From positions 1-64,000 of the forward strand of contig NZ_LXKA01000309.1 in NCBI RefSeq assembly GCF_001645125.1: DNA of 64,000 bases, given 5' to 3'. How positions within the stretch are numbered: position 1 is the stretch's first letter; the number at the start of each line of letters is the position of its first letter. Shown piece after piece: positions 53,530-61,323 of the stretch. The notes under the pieces were generated by a model, which saw nothing but the letters and a program-made list of their open reading frames with translations, was not told the DNA's origin and did no database searches. Both the position numbers and the translations under genes were made by a program. Source of the DNA: Paraburkholderia ginsengiterrae (lineage in GTDB: Bacteria; Pseudomonadota; Gammaproteobacteria; Burkholderiales; Burkholderiaceae).

Positions 53530-54122
53530 GCGTCGAGTTCGCCGTCGATGCAGACGGCTGGGTCGCCGCCGCACGCAAACTGCCATCGCCTAATTTCGAA
53601 GCGCGACCCGCCGGGGCCGTGCCGACGCTGATCGTGGTTCATAACATCAGCCTGCCGCCCAACGAATTTGGCGGCCCAGCGATCGCCGAACTGTTCCTCA
53701 ATACGCTCGACTGCGACGCCCACCCCTACTACGACTCGCACCTGCGCGGCGTACGGGTGTCGGCGCACTTCGTGATTCATCGTGACGGCGCGCTCGAACA
53801 ATTCGTGTCGTGCAACGAGCGCGCGTGGCACGCCGGGCCGTCGAATTTTTTCGGCCGCGAGCGCTGCAATGATTTTTCGATCGGCATCGAACTGGAGGGC
53901 AGTGACACCACCGCATTCGAAGCGTCGCAATATCTCACGCTCGGCGCTCTCGTGAGCGCACTCAAGGCTCGCTATCCCATCGAGGCGCTCGCCGGTCACT
54001 CGGACATCGCGCCGGGCCGCAAGACCGATCCAGGGCCGCATTTCGAGTGGCAGCGTCTGCAGCGCGACACCGCGCTGGCCGCTCGGTATTTCCCCTATCT
54101 CAAGTTTTCCGAAACCCCGTAA
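53526..54122 (+). CDS. ampD: 1,6-anhydro-N-acetylmuramyl-L-alanine amidase AmpD
   Basis: This 198-residue zinc amidase (amidase_2 fold) splits the stem peptide from anhydro-muropeptides in the cytoplasm for cell-wall recycling. Loss of AmpD raises AmpC beta-lactamase in other species. Motifs are VVHNISLPPNEFGG (zinc His), VSAHFVIHRDGALEQFV, ERAWHAGPSNFFGR, GIELEGSD and AGHSDIAPGRKTDPGPHF (second His and catalytic Lys/Asp). No signal peptide is present, as expected. It overlaps the upstream gene. Confidence 0.94.
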   Translation: MSVEFAVDADGWVAAARKLPSPNFEARPAGAVPTLIVVHNISLPPNEFGGPAIAELFLNTLDCDAHPYYDSHLRGVRVSAHFVIHRDGALEQFVSCNERAWHAGPSNFFGRERCNDFSIGIELEGSDTTAFEASQYLTLGALVSALKARYPIEALAGHSDIAPGRKTDPGPHFEWQRLQRDTALAARYFPYLKFSETP

Positions 54123-54140
54123 CGACCCTTCGCGCGACTG

Positions 54141-54197
54141 CGCGTGAAGCGAGGAGAACAAGGCGCTGCCTTGTTCTCCGGGGAGTCGGCTTCGCGC
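54141..54197 (+). other. Nested inverted repeat after ampD
   Basis: The inner arms GGAGAACAAGGC (54153-54164) and GCCTTGTTCTCC (54168-54179) pair perfectly over 12 bp with a GCT loop. The outer arms GCGTGAAGC and GCTTCGCGC pair with one G-T. It probably ends the ampD transcript, but no T run follows. Confidence 0.6.
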
Positions 54198-54240
54198 CGC
54201 GCGATGCCTTGTCAACCCTTTCTCGACAAAATAAATCGAT

Positions 54241-54268
54241 TTGACCTGTCTCGAATCTCCACTATACT
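54241..54268 (+). promoter_or_regulatory. nrdA promoter
   Basis: TTGACC (54241-54246) and TATACT (54263-54268) are separated by 16 bases, a good sigma-70 match. The -10 lies inside the first NrdR-like box. Confidence 0.7.
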
Positions 54269-54305
54269 TGGTGCCACAAATCCAGTTGTGCACTACATCT
54301 TGTGG
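54259..54305 (+). promoter_or_regulatory. Pair of NrdR boxes
   Basis: CCACTATACTTGGTGC (54259-54274) and GCACTACATCTTGTGG (54290-54305) share the CACTA...TTG-GTG pattern of the NrdR box. They start 31 bp apart, three helical turns, which is the spacing known for NrdR operators. NrdR would repress nrdA when dATP is high. The nrdR gene is not in this window. Confidence 0.72.
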
Positions 54306-54310
54306 TGCTC

Positions 54311-54355
54311 TGTGTATAACCATGTGAATAACCGGGTGCACAACTGGGTGGATAA
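54311..54355 (-). promoter_or_regulatory. Three DnaA-box-like 9-mers
   Basis: On -, TTATACACA (54311-54319) and TTATTCACA (54323-54331) match TTATNCACA exactly, and TTATCCACC (54347-54355) differs at one base. DnaA boxes near nrdAB are known to affect its expression in E. coli. Binding here is inferred. Confidence 0.6.
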
Positions 54356-54480
54356 GTCAGCGGCGTCCGCTCTTCGAGCATGGCGCCGCAAGCATTTCAG
54401 GCAGCGAAAAAAAATTCCTGTGGCGCAGCCGGAAAGACCGCCGGCGGCATCCAGAAACATTCAGGAAAGGGGCTTAGCCA

Positions 54481-54618
54481 GTGATCGCGACACGCACGAT
54501 GAAGACCGTTTTCAATTCGAACCAGGCTTCGTCGCAGTCGCATCCCGCCACCCGGCACAGCCGGTCCCTTTCCTGCCCCCCATCGCTTGCGCACGCGGCG
54601 GCGCAGCGTTCGTTTTAA
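54481..54618 (+). CDS. Small open frame in the nrdA leader (uncertain)
   Basis: From GTG 54481 (45 residues) or ATG 54499 (39 residues, MKTVFNSNQASSQSHPATRH onward), the frame ends at TAA 54616-54618, 44 bases before nrdA. There is AGGAAAGGGG at about 54464-54472 but no well-placed ribosome site. The product is Ser/His/Ala-rich with no recognised domain. It may be chance or a leader peptide. Confidence 0.2.
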   Translation: MIATRTMKTVFNSNQASSQSHPATRHSRSLSCPPSLAHAAAQRSF

Positions 54619-54662
54619 TCCGCGGATTACCCGCAACATTTCCAGGACCAGGAGCTTTGCAC

Positions 54663-57653
54663 ATGCAAACCACCGACAACGTGACGACCCGGTACGAGGG
54701 CTCACCGACTGGCCAGGCCTTCGGCCAGGCACAAGGCGCACAAGCGCTCGCGCCGAATGCGAGCTACGCCGACTACAAGGTGATTCGCCGCAATGGCAGC
54801 GTGGTGTCGTTCGAACCGTCGAAAATCGCCATCGCCGTGACGAAGGCATTCCTGGCCGTCAACGGTGGTCAAGGCGCGGCGTCGGCGCGCGTGCGCGAAC
54901 TGGTCGAGCAACTGACGCATAACGTGGTGCGCGCGCTGGTGCGCAGCCGCCCGAACGGCGGCACGTTCCACATTGAAGACATCCAGGATCAGGTCGAACT
55001 CGCGCTGATGCGCGGTGGCGAGCACAACGTCGCGCGTGCGTACGTGCTGTATCGCGAGAAGCGCACCCAGGCGCGCGGTCACGACGAGCAGATCGTCGCC
55101 AGCACCCCGGGTCTGAATGTCACGGACAACGGCGTGACGCGTCCGCTCGACATGGCTGCGCTGCGCGGCATCATCGAACTGGCTTGCTCGAACCTGGGCG
55201 ACGCTGTGAATGCCGATCCGATCATCGCGGAAACGGTGAAGAATCTGTACGACGGCGTGCCGATGGGCCAGGTCTACGACTCGGCGATTCTGGCTGCCCG
55301 CACGATGATCGAAAAGGACCCGGCATACAGCCAGGTCACCGCACGCATCCTGCTGCACACGATCCGCCGCGAGATCCTCGAAGAGGAAGTCACGCAAACG
55401 GAAATGGCCGACCGCTATGCCGAGTACTTCCCGCAGTTCATCAAGCGCGGCATCGGCGCCGGCCTGCTCGACGACAAGCTTCAGCAGTTCGACCTGAAGC
55501 GCCTCGGCGCCGCGCTCGACAACAGCCGCGACCTGCAGTTCGGCTACCTCGGTCTGCAAACGCTGTATGACCGCTACTTCCTGCATCACGACGGCGTGCG
55601 CATCGAAATGCCGCAGGCATTCTTTATGCGTGTAGCAATGGGCCTGTCGCTGAACGAGATCGACCGCGAAGCGCGCGCCATCGAGTTCTACAACATCCTG
55701 TCGAGCTTCGACTTCATGTCGTCCACGCCGACGCTGTTCAATTCGGGCACGCATCGCTCGCAACTGTCGTCGTGCTACCTGACCACGGTCGACGACGACC
55801 TCGACGGCATCTACGAAGCGCTGAAGGAAAACGCGCTGCTGTCCAAGTTCGCCGGCGGTCTGGGCAACGACTGGACGCGCGTGCGCGCGCTCGGTTCGCA
55901 CATCAAGGGCACCAACGGCAAGTCGCAAGGCGTCGTGCCGTTCCTGAAGGTCGTCAACGACACGGCTGTCGCCGTGAACCAGGGCGGCAAGCGCAAGGGC
56001 GCGGTGTGCGCGTACCTGGAATCGTGGCACCTGGACATCGAAGAATTCCTCGAGCTGCGTAAGAACACCGGCGACGACCGCCGCCGTACCCACGACATGA
56101 ACACGGCGAACTGGATTCCCGACCTGTTCATGAAGCGCGTGATGGAAGGCGGCGACTGGACGCTGTTCTCGCCGTCCACCTGCCCGGACCTGCACGACAA
56201 GTTCGGCGCCGAGTTCGAAACGGCTTACACGGCTTACGAAGACAAGGTCGCGCGCGGCGAGATCAAGCTGTTCAAGAAGATCCCGGCGGCGCAACTGTGG
56301 CGCAAGATGCTGGGCATGCTGTTCGAAACCGGCCACCCGTGGATCACGTTCAAGGATCCGTGCAATGTGCGCTCGCCGCAACAGCACGTCGGCGTCGTCC
56401 ACTCGTCGAACCTGTGCACGGAAATCACGCTGAACACGAGCGACACCGAAATCGCCGTCTGCAACCTGGGCTCGGTGAACCTCGTCGCGCACCTGAAGGA
56501 ACAGGCCGACGGCACGCTGGTGCTCGACCACGACAAGCTCAAGCGCACCGTCAGCGTGGCGATGCGCATGCTCGACAACGTGATCGACATCAACTACTAC
56601 GCGGTTGCCAAGGCGCGTAACTCGAACCTGAAGCACCGCCCGGTCGGCATGGGCATCATGGGCTTCCAGGACTGCCTGCATCTGCTGCGCACGCCGTACG
56701 CGTCGGAAGAGGCCGTCAAGTTTGCCGACACGTCGATGGAAGCGGTTTGCTACTACGCTTACTACGCGTCGACCGAACTGGCGCAGGAACGCGGCCGTTA
56801 CTCGAGCTACCGCGGCTCGCTGTGGGATCGCGGCATCCTCCCGCAAGACTCGGTGAAGCTGCTCGAAGAGGCGCGTGGCGGCTATGTCGAAGTCGACTCG
56901 AGCGAGTCGATGGACTGGACCGAACTGCGTGCGCGCATCGCCACCCACGGCATGCGCAACTCGAACTGCATCGCGATCGCACCGACGGCGACGATCTCGA
57001 ACATCATCGGCGTGTCGGCTTGCATCGAACCGACCTTCCAGAACCTGTATGTGAAGTCGAACCTGTCGGGCGAATTCACGGTGGTCAACGACTACCTGGT
57101 GCGCGACCTGAAGGCGCGCGGCCTGTGGGACGAAGTGATGGTCGCCGACCTGAAGTACTTCGACGGCACGCTCTCGCGCATCGACCGGATCCCGGCCGAC
57201 CTGCGCGCGATCTACGCCACGGCGTTCGAAGTCGATCCGAAGTGGCTGGTCGAAGCGGCGTCGCGCCGTCAGAAGTGGATCGACCAGGCGCAGTCGCTGA
57301 ACATCTACATGGGCGGCGCATCGGGTAAGAAGCTCGACGAGATCTACAAGCTCGCATGGGTGCGCGGTCTGAAGACGACCTACTACCTCCGCACGATGGC
57401 GGCGACCCACGTCGAGAAATCGACGGTGGCGCACGGCGCGCTGAACGCGGTGAGCTCGGGCGGTGGTGAAGGCTCGGGTGGCGCAGCGGGTGGCTTCGGG
57501 GTGGGCGGTGGTGTGGCGGGTGGTGCCGGCGGTATCCAGGCAGCCGCGGCAACGCCGGCAGCGGCAGTCGAAGCAGCGCCCGAAGCGGATGGTCCGGTGT
57601 GCATGATGCGTCCGGGCGATCCTGGCTTCGACGAGTGCGAGGCTTGCCAGTAA
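54663..57653 (+). CDS. nrdA: Class Ia ribonucleoside-diphosphate reductase alpha subunit NrdA
   Basis: This 996-residue large subunit reduces NDPs to dNDPs by radical chemistry with NrdB. An N-terminal ATP-cone (about 38-130, IRRNGSVVSFEPSKIAIAV) gives dATP feedback control. Active-site residues are Cys371 (SQLSSCYL), Asn583-Cys585-Glu587 (SSNLCTEITL) and the radical-path Tyr907-Tyr908 (KTTYYLRT). The C-terminal redox cysteines are Cys992 and Cys995 (DECEACQ). A Gly/Ala-rich linker of about 50 residues (930-978) precedes them. Its length exceeds E. coli NrdA (761). The frame is open to 54144, but ATG 54663 with AGGAG is chosen. Confidence 0.95.
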   Translation: MQTTDNVTTRYEGSPTGQAFGQAQGAQALAPNASYADYKVIRRNGSVVSFEPSKIAIAVTKAFLAVNGGQGAASARVRELVEQLTHNVVRALVRSRPNGGTFHIEDIQDQVELALMRGGEHNVARAYVLYREKRTQARGHDEQIVASTPGLNVTDNGVTRPLDMAALRGIIELACSNLGDAVNADPIIAETVKNLYDGVPMGQVYDSAILAARTMIEKDPAYSQVTARILLHTIRREILEEEVTQTEMADRYAEYFPQFIKRGIGAGLLDDKLQQFDLKRLGAALDNSRDLQFGYLGLQTLYDRYFLHHDGVRIEMPQAFFMRVAMGLSLNEIDREARAIEFYNILSSFDFMSSTPTLFNSGTHRSQLSSCYLTTVDDDLDGIYEALKENALLSKFAGGLGNDWTRVRALGSHIKGTNGKSQGVVPFLKVVNDTAVAVNQGGKRKGAVCAYLESWHLDIEEFLELRKNTGDDRRRTHDMNTANWIPDLFMKRVMEGGDWTLFSPSTCPDLHDKFGAEFETAYTAYEDKVARGEIKLFKKIPAAQLWRKMLGMLFETGHPWITFKDPCNVRSPQQHVGVVHSSNLCTEITLNTSDTEIAVCNLGSVNLVAHLKEQADGTLVLDHDKLKRTVSVAMRMLDNVIDINYYAVAKARNSNLKHRPVGMGIMGFQDCLHLLRTPYASEEAVKFADTSMEAVCYYAYYASTELAQERGRYSSYRGSLWDRGILPQDSVKLLEEARGGYVEVDSSESMDWTELRARIATHGMRNSNCIAIAPTATISNIIGVSACIEPTFQNLYVKSNLSGEFTVVNDYLVRDLKARGLWDEVMVADLKYFDGTLSRIDRIPADLRAIYATAFEVDPKWLVEAASRRQKWIDQAQSLNIYMGGASGKKLDEIYKLAWVRGLKTTYYLRTMAATHVEKSTVAHGALNAVSSGGGEGSGGAAGGFGVGGGVAGGAGGIQAAAATPAAAVEAAPEADGPVCMMRPGDPGFDECEACQ

Positions 57654-58262
57654 CAAGCAGTGAAGCAAGCAGTCAAGCGCGAGGCAAGTGGCGGGACCGC
57701 CGCTTGCTGACGGGGGGTAGGTAATGACCCGTACGCGGCGATCAGCAAACCTGATCGAAGTGAAGTAGAAGAGAAGTCGATGAGCGGGGTGGTCAGTGAA
57801 AGTGAGGCCGCACCGCTCGTCGCGAAGCAGCAAAGCGGCGAAGTTGGATAAGCCGCTGAAGTCGTGAAGCAACGGTGGTTCAGCAGGCAGCAGTCAGCAG
57901 CACCAGACGAAGCGCGCGACACGGTGCGCGCAGCACACGCTTCGATCGGCAGGGCGATCAAAACATAGTCGGCCAGACGCATCGCTCGACATCGCAATGC
58001 ACTTCATCTCGCTACAAGCACGCTCCGCAATACAGATAGATAGAGCAGCGAAATGTCGCTTCGACACGTTGCTCTTCGAGCTCGCGAAGCACCTCGACGA
58101 CACACGTTCAACGCACCTCACATGAGGTGACGCACACAGTCTGTTGAACAAAGTGTTGTATGAACGTAGCAACGCGAATCGAAAACAGGATTTTTCATCA
58201 GCGAACTCTTTTATCGCTCGTGAAAAGATGGTACAAACCGTTCTAAATTGATGGTGACATTT
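57654..58262 (+). other. Long nrdA-nrdB intergenic region
   Basis: The 609 bases separate two genes whose products form one enzyme. A near-perfect palindrome GCAAGTGGCGG-GA-CCGCCGCTTGC lies at 57684-57707, just after the nrdA stop, with no T run. Many short GAAGC/GCAGC motifs occur. The last 80 bases are AT-richer and may hold an nrdB promoter, but no clear -35/-10 or NrdR box is found. No gene is convincing. Confidence 0.5.
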
Positions 58263-59489
58263 ATGCTCAACTGGGATGACGAGATCACTGCCGTAACTCC
58301 CTCGAGCGCTACGCAACAAAACGTGTTGCGCAACGCTGCGGGATCGGCTGTCGGTTCGCAAGTCGGAACGCGTTCCGCTCCTCATGCTCCCTCGGCTCAA
58401 GACGTCTTCGCGAACGACCTCCCGGTCGCTCCCGTCGCTCGTGCAGAAACTGGAACGGCTGCCGTTTCGGAAGCGCGGGTCAACGTCGCCGACAAGCGCA
58501 TCATCAACGGCCAGACCGACGTCAATCAGTTGGTGCCGTTCAAGTACAAGTGGGCCTGGGAAAAATATCTGGCGGGTTGTGCCAACCACTGGATGCCGCA
58601 AGAAGTGAACATGTCGCGCGACATCGCCTTGTGGAAAGACCCGAACGGGCTGACCGAAGACGAGCGCCGCGTCGTCAAGCGCAACCTGGGCTTCTTCGTG
58701 ACGGCCGACTCGCTGGCCGCCAACAACATTGTGCTGGGCACCTACCGCCACATCACGGCGCCCGAATGCCGCCAGTTCCTGCTGCGCCAGGCGTTCGAAG
58801 AGGCGATCCACACGCACGCTTACCAGTACATCGTCGAATCGCTGGGCCTCGACGAAGGCGAAATCTTCAACGCGTATCACGAGGTCCCCTCGATCCGCGC
58901 GAAAGACGAATTCCTGATTCCGTACATCCACGTGCTGACCGATCCGGCCTTCAAGACCGGCACGCTCGAGGCAGACCAGACGCTGCTGCGCTCGCTGATC
59001 GTGTTCGCCTGTGTGATGGAGGGGCTGTTCTTCTACGTCGGCTTTACCCAAATCCTGGCGCTCGGCCGCCAGAACAAGATGACCGGCGCGGCGGAACAGT
59101 ACCAGTACATCCTGCGCGACGAGTCGATGCACTGCAACTTCGGCATCGACCTGATCAACCAGATCAAACTCGAAAACCCGCAGCTCTGGACGGCTGAGTT
59201 CCGCGCGGAAATCCGCGAGATCTTCCAGCAAGCGGTCGAACTTGAATATCGTTACGCGGAAGACACGATGCCGCGCGGGGTGCTCGGCCTCAATGCGTCG
59301 ATGTTCAAGAGCTATTTGCGCTTCATCTGCAACCGCCGTTGCCAGCAGATCGGTCTCGATCCGCTGTACCCGAACGAGGAAAACCCGTTCCCGTGGATGA
59401 GCGAGATGATCGACCTGAAGAAGGAACGCAACTTCTTCGAGACGCGAGTGATTGAATATCAGACTGGCGGCGCGCTGACCTGGGAGTAA
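58263..59489 (+). CDS. nrdB: Class Ia ribonucleoside-diphosphate reductase beta subunit NrdB
   Basis: This 408-residue small subunit holds the diiron-tyrosyl radical. Metal ligands are Asp149 (TADS), Glu180 and His183 (EEAIHTHAY), Glu253 (VMEGLFF), and Glu287 and His290 ([10 protein letters not shown]). The radical tyrosine is Tyr187, matching Tyr122 of E. coli. The C-terminal tail ends [17 protein letters not shown]. The first 70 residues are Ala/Ser/Val-rich and lack known motifs. TTG 58248 and ATG 58251 are in frame, but [11 protein letters not shown] at 58263 is the family start. Confidence 0.94.
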   Translation: MLNWDDEITAVTPSSATQQNVLRNAAGSAVGSQVGTRSAPHAPSAQDVFANDLPVAPVARAETGTAAVSEARVNVADKRIINGQTDVNQLVPFKYKWAWEKYLAGCANHWMPQEVNMSRDIALWKDPNGLTEDERRVVKRNLGFFVTADSLAANNIVLGTYRHITAPECRQFLLRQAFEEAIHTHAYQYIVESLGLDEGEIFNAYHEVPSIRAKDEFLIPYIHVLTDPAFKTGTLEADQTLLRSLIVFACVMEGLFFYVGFTQILALGRQNKMTGAAEQYQYILRDESMHCNFGIDLINQIKLENPQLWTAEFRAEIREIFQQAVELEYRYAEDTMPRGVLGLNASMFKSYLRFICNRRCQQIGLDPLYPNEENPFPWMSEMIDLKKERNFFETRVIEYQTGGALTWE

Positions 59490-59574
59490 TCCGGGATCGT
59501 GTCGCAGATGCATTCGTTGATGGGGATGCCGTTGGCCAGGGCCGCGGCAATTTAGTTAGGAGCAGAACCGCCTG

Positions 59575-59901
59575 ATGCAAATCGTGCCCGGTGCGCCGCG
59601 TGCCTTCGCGGCCCACAAACATGGCTGGCACTTTGCGAACCCTTCAGTGGGATGGGCAAACTTCCCCCCGGAAAAAGCCGCTGGCGTGATCGCCGGCGGC
59701 CCGATCAAGCAATTGCCGGCGTTGAAATCCAGCGCCGACCAGATCTGGCGCGCGGTGCCCAAGGGCACGGCGCGCCTTACCGCATTCATTAGCGTAAGCG
59801 CGCAGCACCTGCGTACGCCGATGAATAGCCCGCTTCGTAACGCGCGCCCTGAGAAGCGTCCGTGGGAAGCGGGTTTTGACGAAGGGTGTAGTTTGAACTG
59901 A
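59575..59901 (+). CDS. Hypothetical protein, doubtful
   Basis: The 108-residue frame starts MQIVPGAPRAFAAHKHGWHF and has no recognised domain, signal peptide or membrane segment. The start lacks a well-spaced ribosome site. It holds a strong near-palindrome at 59747-59776, which could instead be an RNA or DNA structure. Its position between nrdB and the H1-like gene gives no clue. It may be an unused open frame in GC-rich DNA. Confidence 0.25.
   Translation: MQIVPGAPRAFAAHKHGWHFANPSVGWANFPPEKAAGVIAGGPIKQLPALKSSADQIWRAVPKGTARLTAFISVSAQHLRTPMNSPLRNARPEKRPWEAGFDEGCSLN
59747..59776. repeat. 30-base near-perfect palindrome
   Basis: GGCGCGCGGTGCCC (59747-59760) and GGGCACGGCGCGCC (59763-59776) pair over 14 positions with a single G-G mismatch around AA. 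No T run follows on either strand. Confidence 0.75.
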
Positions 59902-59931
59902 CTCTCATCTGAAAACCTGAAGGAGAAAATG

Positions 59932-60537
59932 ATGGCAACTGCAAAAAAAGCCGCCGCTAAGAAACCCGCAGCAAAGAAGGCTGCTCCGGCAAAGAAGGCC
60001 GCTCCGGCGAAGAAAGTCGCAGTGAAGAAGGTTGCGGCAAAGAAGGCAGCACCGGCTAAGAAGGTTGCAGCGAAGAAAGCTGCTCCGGCCAAGAAGGTTG
60101 CAGCCAAGAAAGTCGCAGTGAAGAAGGTTGCAGCGAAGAAGGCAGCGCCGGCCAAGAAGGCGGCACCGGCCAAGAAAGCAGCAGTGAAGAAGGTTGCAGC
60201 GAAGAAGGCAGCACCGGCCAAGAAGGCTGCTGCGAAGAAGGCTGCACCGGCTAAGAAGGCTGCCGCGAAGAAGGCTGCGCCTGCGAAAAAGGCTGCTGCG
60301 AAGAAGGCTGCGCCTGCCAAGAAGGCTGCCGCGAAGAAGGCTGCGCCTGCCAAGAAGGCTGCTGCGAAGAAGGCCGCTGCTCCTGCCAAGAAGGCTGCCC
60401 CTGCGAAGAAGGCTGTCGCCAAGAAGGCAGCTCCGGCACCCGCTGCGGCTTCGGTTTCGAGCGCACCGGCAGCAACGGTGAAGACCGCGCTGAACCCGGC
60501 AGCAGCATGGCCGTTCCCGACGGGCAGCCGTCCGTAA
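59932..60537 (+). CDS. Histone H1-like Lys/Ala/Pro-rich DNA-binding protein
   Basis: This 201-residue highly basic protein is made almost wholly of Lys, Ala and Pro in repeats such as KKAAPAKKAAAKKAAPAKK up to about 170. A less repetitive tail follows (APAAASVSSAPAATVKTALN), ending AAAWPFPTGSRP. It resembles eukaryotic H1 C-terminal tails and the H1-like nucleoid proteins of Burkholderia and Bordetella, which bind DNA without sequence preference. ATG 59929 is in frame but only 3 bases from GGAG, so 59932 is chosen. A strong terminator follows. Confidence 0.88.
   Translation: MATAKKAAAKKPAAKKAAPAKKAAPAKKVAVKKVAAKKAAPAKKVAAKKAAPAKKVAAKKVAVKKVAAKKAAPAKKAAPAKKAAVKKVAAKKAAPAKKAAAKKAAPAKKAAAKKAAPAKKAAAKKAAPAKKAAAKKAAPAKKAAAKKAAAPAKKAAPAKKAVAKKAAPAPAAASVSSAPAATVKTALNPAAAWPFPTGSRP
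59940..60430 (+). repeat. Degenerate coding tandem repeats of the H1-like gene
   Basis: Units such as GCCAAGAAGGCTGCTGCGAA and AAGAAGGTTGCAGC recur many times with codon-level variation. Adjacent copies can recombine, so copy number may vary between strains. Confidence 0.8.
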
Positions 60538-60634
60538 GAGGGCGACAAGCGGTAGAAGTATTTCGGCGCATCGCACGATGTGTCCGATGATCGAGTAGCG
60601 CTTGCGTTGGGTTGCGAGCGTTACTCGGTCAGGG

Positions 60635-60669
60635 TCCCGTTGCCGGTTTCCGGCGGCGGGATTTTTTTT
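60635..60669 (+). terminator. H1-like gene terminator
   Basis: TCCCGTTGCCGG (60635-60646) pairs with CCGGCGGCGGGA (60650-60661) using two G-T pairs and a TTT loop, followed by eight Ts. Confidence 0.92.
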
Positions 60670-60737
60670 GTCTGCGCCAGGTGCTGAGTGCCGGCGGCCA
60701 GCGTCGTTTGAAACGGTTTGGCGAGAAACGGACGGGC

Positions 60738-60770
60738 GAAAAAAACGCATGCACAGGGGTGGGCATGCGT
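60738..60770 (-). terminator. SlyB-like gene terminator
   Basis: On -, ACGCATGC and GCATGCGT arms with a 10-base loop are followed by a T run (plus-strand A run from about 60738). It lies 52 bases after the SlyB-like stop. Confidence 0.85.
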
Positions 60771-60821
60771 GTGAGGTCGCCGCGGCGGCCGTGTGGCCTG
60801 ACCGCGCGAGAGGGGAAAACG

Positions 60822-61298
60822 TTAGTGGGTGACGCGCGTCACGCCGCCGCTCGACAGAAGCCGGACCCGGTCGCCGGCGCGGAAAATCTCGCCAGTGGAG
60901 CTTTGCGTGATGGCGCGCATGTCGCCGTTGTCGAGCCGCACGGTGATCTCGAGACCGTCGCGCACCGCGACGCCGTTCTCGATCGAATTGCCCGCCACCG
61001 CGCCAGCCAGGCCGCCGATGATGCCCGTGACGATCGAGCCGCGCCCGCCGCCGATCGCGCTGCCGGCCACCGCACCCAGCGCACCGCCGCCGATCGCGCC
61101 AAGACCGCTCGGCTGACCGTTGTTCGAACTGATCTTCACGGCGCGCACGCTGTCGACCGTAGCCATGCGGACCGTTTCTTCACGCTGTGCCTGCGACGCC
61201 GTATAAACGTCAGCAGAACTGCTGTTGTAGGCACAGCCCGACATGGCCAGTGAACCCGCGATCAAGGCGGCCACGACCAGGCGACTCGTTGTTCTCAT
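60822..61298 (-). CDS. SlyB-like glycine-zipper outer-membrane lipoprotein
   Basis: This 158-residue lipoprotein has a signal peptide RLVVAALIAGSLAMSGC with lipobox Cys22. The central glycine-zipper (2TM) region is GLGAIGGGALGAVAGSAIGGG and SIVTGIIGGLAGAVAGNSIE, two glycine-spaced membrane-like helices. The C-terminal beta part is LEITVRLDNGDMRAITQSS. E. coli SlyB and Pcp relatives help stabilise the outer membrane. It starts on - after the PfkB kinase gene, with 25 bases between. Confidence 0.88.
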   Translation of the reverse strand: MRTTSRLVVAALIAGSLAMSGCAYNSSSADVYTASQAQREETVRMATVDSVRAVKISSNNGQPSGLGAIGGGALGAVAGSAIGGGRGSIVTGIIGGLAGAVAGNSIENGVAVRDGLEITVRLDNGDMRAITQSSTGEIFRAGDRVRLLSSGGVTRVTH

Positions 61299-61323
61299 TC
61301 CCTAACTCCAATAGCTCTCGGTA

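Larger units (their letters stand above)
54123..54662 (+). promoter_or_regulatory. nrdA upstream control region
   Basis: The 540 bases hold, in order, a nested hairpin (54141-54197), a promoter TTGACC-N16-TATACT (54241-54268), two NrdR-like boxes (54259-54274 and 54290-54305), three DnaA-box-like 9-mers (54311-54355), a small open frame (54481-54618) and the nrdA ribosome site AGGAG (54650-54654). The leader is unusually long at about 385 bases. Confidence 0.65.
59490..59931 (+). other. Region between nrdB and the H1-like gene
   Basis: The 442 bases contain one doubtful frame (59575-59901), a 30-base near-palindrome (59747-59776) and the ribosome site AAGGAG before the H1-like gene (59920-59925). 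No tRNA or clear terminator for nrdB was found. Confidence 0.45.

Noticed and set aside
54144-54662. N-terminal extension of NrdA to 1169 residues
   Set aside because: It would translate the promoter, NrdR and DnaA sites and the hairpin; ATG 54663 has a proper ribosome site.
54702-57872. 1056-codon open frame on - across nrdA
   Set aside because: Shadow of nrdA in GC-rich code; no motif or ribosome site.
59940-60430. CRISPR-like regular repeats
   Set aside because: Repeats are short, coding, without unique spacers and keep the reading frame of a histone H1-like protein.
59556-60548. 330-codon Phe/Ala/Gly-rich frame on - resembling a membrane or repeat protein
   Set aside because: It is the reverse reading of the Lys/Ala/Pro repeat gene; the + gene has a ribosome site, terminator and known family.
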